The position numbers and the translations under genes were made by a program. A stretch of DNA of 64,000 nt from JACXTP01 sp963827905 (GTDB lineage Archaea > Thermoplasmatota > Thermoplasmata > Methanomassiliicoccales > UBA472). Location of the stretch: the NCBI GenBank assembly GCA_963827905.1, contig CAWHCB010000011.1, positions 189,103-253,102 on the forward strand, written 5' to 3'. The notes under the pieces are model-generated. The model was not told the origin of the DNA, made no database searches, and saw only the letters and a program-made list of their open reading frames with translations. Positions 9,966 to 17,128 of this stretch are shown piece after piece (position 1 is the first letter of the stretch; each line of letters starts with the position of its first letter).

Positions 9966-11651
9966 TCAGACGAAGAGGGACTTGGTCATCAGCTGCACCA
10001 CATAACCGGCCGCCGCGCCCACCCAGACCATGACCACGAAGTGGATGCCGGCGGTGGCCAGGTGGCCGCCCTTGACCAATGGCAACATGATCGAGGAGAC
10101 ATAAGGCATGGATGAGGATGACGCCCACCACCATGTTGGTCAGCAGATCGATGTTGTAGGAGGCGTTGAAGATGTTGTTCAGGAACCCGCCGGTGGCGAT
10201 GCTGCGAGGTGTCTCCGGCCAGGTTGCCCACCACCTCGCTCATGTACTCGGTGATGCCCACGGTGATCCACATGGTGAACGCCAAGGCGATCATGACGCC
10301 GTAGAGCACGCCGACGAAGCTCGAGCTTATGGAGATGCGCTTCTTGCGGATGGCCAGGATCTTGAAGAGGTTGTTGCTGATGAACAGGCTGGTCTCCTCC
10401 GGCTTGGAACCGGAGAGGACGCACTGGGTGTACATGCCGCTGAACTTCTTGATCATGTTGCTGCTGGTCTCGGCGGAGAAATGGCCCCAGGAATCGGTGG
10501 GACTGATGTGCATGGCCAGCCGCTTCGACAGGTTCTGCACCGCCGAGGTCAATGGCCCGAACTTGTGTATGGCCAGGTTCTTCACCGCGCCAGGCATGGT
10601 CTGGCCGCTGACCGAGCAGGAACGGCCCAAGGAACGGATGAACGCCCCGAATATCTCGTCGCGCTTCTCGATCTTCTTCTCCTCGCGCATGATCATGATG
10701 CCGGGGATGAGCACTGGCAGGCAGACCGTGGCGGCGAACAGCATCAAAGGTATGTCCAGCGGGCTGAGCAGGTAGTACAGGCCCACCATGCCCAGGACGG
10801 CGATGACCACCGCCACTATCATCATGCGGTCCCTCTCGGTGAGCAGCCCCGCCTTATATTTCTGGCGGAGGGGGTACCATATATCGTCCTTGGGCACCTT
10901 AGATAGGATCAGATATACGAATGCCCCCTCCATTATCATAAAGCCGATCACGATGCCGTAGATCAGCGTGTCCGCCGTCTGGGAGCCCAGCAGCGGGATG
11001 ATGGACACGAAGACGCAGATGAAGATCAGGGCGGTGATGGCGCCGGTGAAGATCTCCTTGATGAAGTCCACGTCCTTCAGGCTGCCCTCGCACTTGAGCA
11101 CGTACTCGTCCATCATGACGTCGTGCTCGTTCTTCATGAAACGGTCCAGCTTCTCCCCGATGTCCACCGCGTGCCCTAGCCTGGAGAAGAAGTCGTTCTC
11201 CATGCGGCTCGGCGTGTGCGAGGCGATGAAGCGGCAGGCCTCCGCCACCGAGACGTTGTAGTACTTCATCAGGCGGAAGATCTTCATGGAGTCCTTGGCC
11301 AGCGGGCCGTACTCCTTCTTCTGGGCCATGATGAAGAACACCTTGTCGAAGGGCATGTCCGAGGTGGACAAGCGCCGCCAGCTCGGTGACGTACAGCGGC
11401 ATGCTGCGGTCGATCTTGATGCGCCGGCTCGATGCCGAGACCCAAGGCCAGATGATGACGACCGCCACCAGGAAGTAGAACATGGCGAACATGGCGATGA
11501 GGGTGAGCTGGTCCAGCAGCGGCCCGATGGTGAACCACATCAGCGCTGGCAACGCGATGCCGCACATGGCGATGGTCAGCACCAGAAGCATCAGGTACTT
11601 CTTCCGGGGCATGTCCATGGTCTGCAGAGCCTGTCCGAACTTCATCCTCAC
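9966..11651 (-). CDS. flaJ: Archaellum platform protein FlaJ/ArlJ (several frameshifts)
   Basis: Polytopic membrane platform of the archaellum, a homologue of type IV pilus PilC/TadC that works with the FlaI motor. The N-terminal pair of helices (YLMLLVLTIAMCGIALPALM and the next) is followed by the cytoplasmic T2SSF helical domain, with KVFFIMAQKKEYGPLAKDSM and EKLDRFMKNEHDVMMDEYV. A central membrane block and a second T2SSF-like domain come next. Breaks occur near 11370, 10210 and 10100. The C-terminal helix ends MTKSLFV with a stop at 9966-9968. A GTG at 11651 or an ATG at 11645 can serve as start. It lies 3 bases after flaI, closing the operon. Confidence 0.9.
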
Positions 11652-11654
11652 ACC

Positions 11655-13322
11655 TCAGTACACGAAGGGCAGCGAGTCCGGGCCCTTCTCATAGTAGTCG
11701 TTGAACACCTTGACCACTTCCTTGTAGCCCACGATGTTCAGGTCCACCATCTTCTGGATGATGCGTTCCCTCTTCTTCAGGTCCTTGTAGATGTCCTTCT
11801 TGTCCGAGTAGCCGTGCTCCAGCGCGATCTTGTTCTCCAATATGTGCGAGTTGTTCATGCCCCGGAAGTTGTGACGGTCCTTGTTGGGGTCCCACTTGAA
11901 CACCACGCGGGTCATGATGCCGCCGGCCTCCCGGTTGAAGCCGACGAACTCCTCCACGTGGGTGACGCGGCGGAGGAATCGTCCGTTGACGCTCACCGCC
12001 GATTGGAATATGATGACGTTGACGTTGTCGATGAAAGAGAGGGGGATGTTGACCGGCTGGCCGGTCATCCTCTGGATGAACTTGGTGGAGGTGGAGGCGT
12101 GGAAGGTGGCGATGACCGGGATACCGGTCTGCATGCATTGGTAGGCGGTCCTGGCCTCCTCACCACGTATCTCACCGATGATGATGTAGTCGGGACGGGA
12201 ACGCAGCGCGGCGCGGAGCAGGTCGAACATGGTGACCCTCGCCTCCTCGGGACCGGCCTCGCGGGTGACGCAGCGCTGCCAGGAGCGCTGGCACGGCTTC
12301 ACCTCCGGCGTATCTTCCACGGAGTAGATCTTGCCGCGGTGGTCGATGAGGGTGAGGATGCCGTTCAGGGTGGAGGTCTTACCGGAGGCGGTCTCACCGC
12401 AGATCATGATGTTGATCTTGTTCTCCAGGCAGAGCCATAGATAGGCTCCGAGCTCGGCGCTGAACGTGCCCCACTTGATGAGCTGGATGGGCGAGATCGG
12501 TTCCGGCGCGAACTTACGGATGGTGAAGCTGCTGCCCCGGGCGGAGATCTCGTTGGAATAGATCATGTTGATACGGCTGCCGTCCGGGAGCACGCCGTCC
12601 ACGATGGGCTTGGAGGCGGACACGGGCCGCCCCATGCGCTCTGACATGGAGATGAAGAACTCGTTCAGGGCGAGCTCGTCGTCGAAGCGGATGTTCGTCT
12701 CCAACGCGTACTGGAAGGCCTTGTGGGAAACGCGTATGCGCGATGTGCCCACCAGGTGGATATCCTCGATGTATTGGTCTAGGATGAGCGGCTCGATGAC
12801 CCCGAAGCCGACGATGTCCCTCTGGATGAAATATTTGAAAAGGTCGTACTCCTCTTGGCTGACCCGGACCCGCTCGCCGGTGGTGAAGATCTTGGAGCCT
12901 GGGATCTTCTTCAGGATGTTGCTGCCCTCCTCGCCCTCCGCCACCTCGACCACCTGGTCGAAGAGCTTGCCGAGGATGCGCTCCAGGTCCTCCTTCGTCT
13001 CCGAGGAGTCCTCGCCCGAGGCCCGGGTCAGGATGGAATGCTTGATGGCGCGGAGCTTCTCCTTCTCCATGTCGTCCAGCTGCTTCTCTATGCTGGCGTA
13101 CTGGTTCTTGTTGGCGTTGATGTGGATGAAGCTCGATCCGACCTTGTAGATGAAGTTGCACGCCTTGGGGTCGTTCTGCGCCTCCTTGCGTATGTCCGCA
13201 AGGTCACGGATGGTAAGAGTCTCGTAGTAGCGCGGCAGCTTAGAGGTGGCCCTAGAAAGCTCCTCGACGTACTGCTTCAGATACCAGTTGTGCTCTGTCT
13301 GTCTTATCAGTTCCTCATCCAT
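11655..13322 (-). CDS. flaI: Archaellum motor ATPase FlaI/ArlI
   Basis: Intact 555-residue hexameric ATPase that drives archaellum assembly and rotation. An N-terminal all-alpha domain is followed by the secretion-ATPase core: Walker A GETASGKTST near residue 320, an Asp box SVEDTPEVK, Walker B-like YIIIGEIRGEEA and a His box ATFHASTSTKFIQRM. The region around EDIHLVG and DGSRINM matches the N-terminal subdomain. It sits between flaH and flaJ in the usual euryarchaeal order. No defects are seen. Confidence 0.95.
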   Translation of the reverse strand: MDEELIRQTEHNWYLKQYVEELSRATSKLPRYYETLTIRDLADIRKEAQNDPKACNFIYKVGSSFIHINANKNQYASIEKQLDDMEKEKLRAIKHSILTRASGEDSSETKEDLERILGKLFDQVVEVAEGEEGSNILKKIPGSKIFTTGERVRVSQEEYDLFKYFIQRDIVGFGVIEPLILDQYIEDIHLVGTSRIRVSHKAFQYALETNIRFDDELALNEFFISMSERMGRPVSASKPIVDGVLPDGSRINMIYSNEISARGSSFTIRKFAPEPISPIQLIKWGTFSAELGAYLWLCLENKINIMICGETASGKTSTLNGILTLIDHRGKIYSVEDTPEVKPCQRSWQRCVTREAGPEEARVTMFDLLRAALRSRPDYIIIGEIRGEEARTAYQCMQTGIPVIATFHASTSTKFIQRMTGQPVNIPLSFIDNVNVIIFQSAVSVNGRFLRRVTHVEEFVGFNREAGGIMTRVVFKWDPNKDRHNFRGMNNSHILENKIALEHGYSDKKDIYKDLKKRERIIQKMVDLNIVGYKEVVKVFNDYYEKGPDSLPFVY

Positions 13323-13404
13323 ATCTATCAGGTGCCCGTTGATAGGTCTGGATCACGCGCTTGTGTCTCTCAAGTCGGTCCTTTCGTTCCTCGTCTCCCG
13401 AACC

Positions 13405-14124
13405 TCAGCCCGACACGTCGGTGATCTCGATCACCATGCCGGACCGCGGCTCGATGCGGTATCTCATCTGCTCCTCCACTTGTCCCCTGGCCCTCAAGAA
13501 CCTTTTGACCTGAATCTCGCGGCTGATTCCACCTTTGTTCCTCATCTCGAGGTTCAGGTAGACGTCCGCCGACAGGCGCACGGGTTCCAAGCTGGCTATG
13601 CCAGCCTCGGCGGTCAGGATGACCGTCTTGCCCGATCGGGCCACCTTCTTCAGGAAGCCCATCAGGCTCTGCGCCTGGTTGTTGTCCAACCGGCGGTTGA
13701 TAAGGGAGGAGAAGGAATCGACGATCAGCACGTCGCGCTCGTAGAGCTGCGGCGAGCCGATCAGCTTGTCCAGGAAGTCGTCCCGGACCATGGTCTGCCC
13801 CAACAGGGGGTAGACCGGAAGGTAGAGCAGCTTCTGGCTGAGCAGGTGCGGCCCTACCTTGTACTCGATGGAGTACATCTGATCGATGAAGTCCTTGATG
13901 GTCATCTCCGTGGAGACGAATGTGACGGAGGCCCCATTGGCCAGCAGCCCGTAGCATAACCGTTGGCTGATGACGCTGCGCCCTGAGCCCTCCACGCCCT
14001 CGATGAGCATGACCGCTCCCTTGGGCAGTCCGCCTCCAAGCTTGGCATGCAGCTCGTCGGACTTGATGAAGATGGGATAGAGACCGCGGTCCTTGGGCTT
14101 CTCCTCTGGTGCCGGTCCTGCCAT
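13405..14124 (-). CDS. flaH: Archaellum regulatory ATPase FlaH/ArlH
   Basis: A 239-residue RecA/KaiC-like protein that binds ATP and partners FlaI at the base of the archaellum. Walker A is GVEGSGRS and the Walker B-like strand is DVLIVDSFSSLI. FlaH proteins bind ATP but usually hydrolyse it poorly, and this one also lacks the canonical catalytic glutamate after the first aspartate. About 80 bases separate it from flaI. Confidence 0.93.
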   Translation of the reverse strand: MAGPAPEEKPKDRGLYPIFIKSDELHAKLGGGLPKGAVMLIEGVEGSGRSVISQRLCYGLLANGASVTFVSTEMTIKDFIDQMYSIEYKVGPHLLSQKLLYLPVYPLLGQTMVRDDFLDKLIGSPQLYERDVLIVDSFSSLINRRLDNNQAQSLMGFLKKVARSGKTVILTAEAGIASLEPVRLSADVYLNLEMRNKGGISREIQVKRFLRARGQVEEQMRYRIEPRSGMVIEITDVSG

Positions 14125-14165
14125 GTTTCTTCACCTCTCGTCCTTGCTTCATGCCCGAAATCGTT

Positions 14166-14609
14166 TCAGATGCGGAACGTCAGGCTGTCCGCCTCGCCGT
14201 CCCCCGTGATCACCTTTATGACGTGATCCCCCGGGGCCAGTGAAATGTTGATCGTGATCTGCAGCACCGCCGAAGGCACCCATTGCGCTCCGTCCGAGCC
14301 CAGCACCTGCAGGGCGGTGTCATTGGTGTAGCTCCCGTCCATCATGACGAAGAGCCCTTGCGTGTTCAATGTGGAGGACCCGGTGTTCTCCACGTAGATG
14401 GTCAGGCTGGTGCCGTCGTAGGGCACCATGGCCGGGTCGTTGATGATGGCGATCTCCGATTGCATCGCCTCGGTCATGGCCTCGGACTCGACGTCGATCT
14501 TCTGGGCCATCTCGTAACCGACGCTGATGAAGACGCCGGCCATCGAGGCGGCCACCACCACTGCGGCGATGAAGAAGATCATGTGCGTTACTGACGCGTC
14601 GGATGCCAT
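14166..14609 (-). CDS. flaG: Archaellum stator protein FlaG/ArlG
   Basis: A 147-residue protein with one N-terminal membrane helix (MIFFIAAVVVAASMAGVFIS) and an outer beta-sandwich domain (TSLTIYVENTGSSTLNT, GDHVIKVITGDGEADS). This matches FlaG, which anchors the motor to the S-layer together with FlaF. It lies between flaF and flaH, with a 9-base gap to flaF. Confidence 0.92.
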   Translation of the reverse strand: MASDASVTHMIFFIAAVVVAASMAGVFISVGYEMAQKIDVESEAMTEAMQSEIAIINDPAMVPYDGTSLTIYVENTGSSTLNTQGLFVMMDGSYTNDTALQVLGSDGAQWVPSAVLQITINISLAPGDHVIKVITGDGEADSLTFRI

Positions 14610-14618
14610 TTTCTCACC

Positions 14619-15038
14619 TCATGTGTGGTAGGCCGAGGCCCACTCCTTCACGGTCACCTTGAGGCGGGCGCCGTCGATCTCCATCGGGAAATCGATCACC
14701 ATCTGCTCGCCTGGGGCCCAGAGCTTGCTCCCTGGGTGTCCTTGCACCGTCAATGTGATCAAGGTCTGGTCTGCCAGAGCGCCGTTCACCAGGATGTCCA
14801 CGTCGTCGAGGTCGATCACGGCCTCGCCGTCGTTCACCAGGGTGACGGTGTCGTTGGCATCGTCCACCTCCATTATGGAGATGGACGTGTCCATCATTCT
14901 CTCGTACCTTTCCGTCTGTTCGTTCTGGGAGTTTATGAGCGAGTCCTGGAAGTGGTCGAACGATCCGAAGACGATACCGAACAGGATCACGAACGTCGTG
15001 AACAGTATCGCCGAGGCGGCCGACACACTGAGACCCAT
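14619..15038 (-). CDS. flaF: Archaellum stator protein FlaF/ArlF
   Basis: A 139-residue protein with an N-terminal helix (ASAILFTTFVILFGIVFGSF) and an extracytoplasmic beta-sandwich, with DDANDTVTLVNDGEAVIDLD and ALADQTLITLTV. It binds S-layer protein in studied archaea and caps FlaG. The start follows the upstream stop by one base, indicating coupled translation. Confidence 0.9.
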   Translation of the reverse strand: MGLSVSAASAILFTTFVILFGIVFGSFDHFQDSLINSQNEQTERYERMMDTSISIMEVDDANDTVTLVNDGEAVIDLDDVDILVNGALADQTLITLTVQGHPGSKLWAPGEQMVIDFPMEIDGARLKVTVKEWASAYHT

Positions 15039-15039
15039 C

Positions 15040-15846
15040 TCAGTTCACTTCCAGGCGCCTCAGCTCTTTGAACCAGTGTTCGATCTCCTCGTACTCCTGG
15101 TCCGAGACCTTCTGTCCCTTCTGCTTCTTGCCGTAGAACCGGTCCATCTGGAACTCCACGATCTTGACGACCTGGTTCATGATGTAAGGGTCCGACACGG
15201 CCACAGGGTGGGTGAAGGTGTCCTCATGCTTGCTCGGTGCCTTGGTCTCGGGCTTGGGCTCCGGGACGAATGGCAGCACCTCTCTTGGCGCTGGTATCGG
15301 CTTGACCGGTTCCAGCTTGATCGGCGTCTTCGGCTTTATGGCGCTGACCGGCACCGCCTCGAAGTTGTCCTCGGGGCGGAGCAACATGTCCGCTGCATCG
15401 TCGTCCAGCTCAGGCAACGTCTCGATCTTGGGCACGGCCTTCGTCTCCACCTTGGCCTCGGCCTTCGCCTCGTTGGCCTTCTTGGTGGTGCTGTTGTCCA
15501 CGAACGGGTTGTACTCCCGGCTCACGGCCTCGTACACCTGGAGCAGGCTCCTCATGGAATCGTTTATGGAGCCGAGGTCTCCTTTGATCTGCTCAATGTC
15601 GCTTTTCAGGCTCTTCCCCTGCATCTGCAAGGTCTCCACCTGTCCCTTCATGTCCTCCACGGTGGCGCCCAGAGCGGTGACCTTCTCATCGCTCGCATCG
15701 GGCTGGGCCACTGCGAAGTCGGGACGTCCCAGCTCCGAGCCGAGGCCCGAGCCGAGCGTACCGAGGGAACCGCCCATCGACCCGCCCATGCCTTCGTTCG
15801 GCATGACCAGCGTGTCGCCGTTCGGTGCTTCCATCTCGCCCATCAT
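15040..15846 (-). CDS. flaCE: Archaellum FlaC/D/E-type protein
   Basis: A 268-residue cytosolic protein of the euryarchaeal archaellum ring. It begins with a Gly/Met-rich tail, then a coiled coil (VTALGATVEDMKGQVETLQM and on) leading to the YNPFVD signature of FlaC-type proteins. A long Pro/Lys/Glu linker follows, then a C-terminal domain (DPYIMNQVVKIVEFQMDRFY ... WFKELRRLEVN) like FlaD/FlaE. It links the motor to chemotaxis through CheF in species studied. Here one gene seems to carry both the FlaC and FlaD/E parts. Confidence 0.85.
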   Translation of the reverse strand: MMGEMEAPNGDTLVMPNEGMGGSMGGSLGTLGSGLGSELGRPDFAVAQPDASDEKVTALGATVEDMKGQVETLQMQGKSLKSDIEQIKGDLGSINDSMRSLLQVYEAVSREYNPFVDNSTTKKANEAKAEAKVETKAVPKIETLPELDDDAADMLLRPEDNFEAVPVSAIKPKTPIKLEPVKPIPAPREVLPFVPEPKPETKAPSKHEDTFTHPVAVSDPYIMNQVVKIVEFQMDRFYGKKQKGQKVSDQEYEEIEHWFKELRRLEVN

Positions 15847-16007
15847 CCCTGAGAGATCCTCGCCTCCCTTCTTCTTTCTAAACGATAGTATTGCTAGAAA
15901 TGGAAGAAAGGAAGGAAGAGGACATCCACGGTTAGTTTCCGTAACATCACTCTCCTTTGGTTCTTAAATTTAAGAGGTTTAAGGTGTTTGGACGCCTCTC
16001 AACCTGA

Positions 16008-16613
16008 TTAGGCCAGGTTGATCATGTCGGTGTCGAACACCTCAGGGGTGTAGAACTGCACCAGGCTGGTCTGACCGTAGGCCGGCATGATCTTGATCTC
16101 TACGTTCTGGGAGTTGCATCGATCAGCGAACTGCGGTCAGGTCGATGGTGAATCTTGATCAGGTCGCCCTGACCGACCATGTCAACTGCGCTGGTGCCCA
16201 TCGCCGACGCCGGAGACGATCAGGACTGCTCAGCGGCGTAATAGGTGGCACAGTTGCAGAGTCACCCTTCGCGAATACAGTTGTGTCTCCACCATCGGTG
16301 ACGCGATATGACCACGTTGTCCATGTTGATGGACGGGCTACCGGCGGCGAGCCTGACGTAGATGTCAACAGCGTCCAGCTCGTCGTAGTTCGTCGGACAA
16401 TGGTCACCGACGACATCGTAGGTGATGAAACCAGAAGCGACGTTCTGGATCGCCTGCTCACCGGTGTTCTGAGCCTGTTCCCTCACGCTGTTGGCGGTGC
16501 TGATCAGTACAGATGCGGCAACCGCGGCAACGAGCACCATCGCGATGAAGATGATCATCGTTCCGACGCCCATCTCCGCGCGCTTGTCGAACTTCTTCCA
16601 TGCTTTTCTTCAT
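16008..16613 (-). CDS. flaB: Archaellin (flagellin) FlaB precursor (several frameshifts)
   Basis: Filament protein of the archaellum, about 200 residues. A short basic leader with KKFDKRAEMG precedes the class III peptidase site, and the mature start VGTMIIFIAMVLVAAVAASV is the strongly conserved archaellin helix. The frame is clean from 16573 to about 16310, then shifts repeatedly (VVISYRVTDGGDTTVFAKGD, later VEIKIMPAYGQTSLVQFYTP). The start ATG at 16613 needs one indel in an A-run to join KKFDK. The stop is at 16008-16010. Only one archaellin gene is present. It has a long structured leader. Confidence 0.88.
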
Positions 16614-16752
16614 GTTATTGATCCCCTTTGCATTTAGGGGCCAGCCGTTTCACTATCCTAGTGAAGCTGCGCTAACCCTTTGGGCCCCTTGCGGTCGGAC
16701 CTGTTTTACTCGCAGGATCCTACGCTTAGGACCCGCGGTCCCTGCAAGAGTA
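16614..16752 (-). promoter_or_regulatory. Structured 5' leader of flaB, switch-like
   Basis: About 140 bases lie between the expected transcription start and the flaB ATG. On the RNA, 5' to 3', I see: an outer stem GCAGG/CCTGC (16741-16745 with 16712-16716) around a hairpin TCCTA-4-TAGGA; a 7-base pairing AGGGGCC (16689-16683) with GGCCCCT (16642-16636) enclosing a perfect TTCACTA-GGA-TAGTGAA hairpin (16665-16649); and CCCCT (16640-16636) with AGGGG (16627-16623). The last AGGGG is the ribosome-binding site. The second and third pairings share the same CCCC bases and cannot form together. I recognise no known RNA family. Confidence 0.5.
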
Positions 16753-16774
16753 TGAAAGAAACTTGGTTTTAGGG

Positions 16775-16782
16775 TATATAAA
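16775..16782 (-). promoter_or_regulatory. TATA box of the archaellum operon
   Basis: TTTATATA on the minus strand, about 25 bases before the inferred start of the structured leader. It is the only strong TATA box upstream of flaB, so it probably drives the whole flaB-to-flaJ operon. Confidence 0.7.
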
Positions 16783-16849
16783 CCTCCTAATTCAGGAATC
16801 AGCCATGATAACCAAAGATGATAATCACTCAAATCGTGAAATCATCTGG

Positions 16850-17092
16850 CTATGCTCTAGCGTCGAAAAATAAAGTGAAAAAGTGGATTTTCGGGGTTCG
16901 ACGGACGGCGACATCGGCCACCGGTCCGAGGTCGGACCGATCGGACCACCTGGCCATCCTCAGGTCATCGATGCCGAGGAGGGCCCCGAACACCGGGTAT
17001 TCGTGACCATCGCTGATGGAGACGAAGGGTATGGCGAAGGCATCGATCCCTTCCCCCTTGACAACATGTCCAGAGGGGATCAGGGAGGTCAT
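16850..17092 (-). CDS. Unrecognised 80-codon frame between kinase and flaB
   Basis: An open frame of 80 codons between the end of the PAS kinase gene and the flaB promoter. The composition is protein-like in its first 55 codons (IDAFAIPFVSISDGHEYPVF), but I recognise no family. The last part is Arg-rich and could be out of frame. It might be a remnant or a frameshifted small protein. Nothing else is visible in 16790-17128. Confidence 0.25.
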   Translation of the reverse strand: MTSLIPSGHVVKGEGIDAFAIPFVSISDGHEYPVFGALLGIDDLRMARWSDRSDLGPVADVAVRRTPKIHFFTLFFDARA

Positions 17093-17128
17093 GGCAACAC
17101 CGTAACGATGTTTAGAATAGGGTAGGGC

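Noticed and set aside
16145..16621. 158-codon plus-strand frame antisense to flaB
   Set aside because: It is antisense to the archaellin gene, which has the conserved N-terminal helix and operon position.
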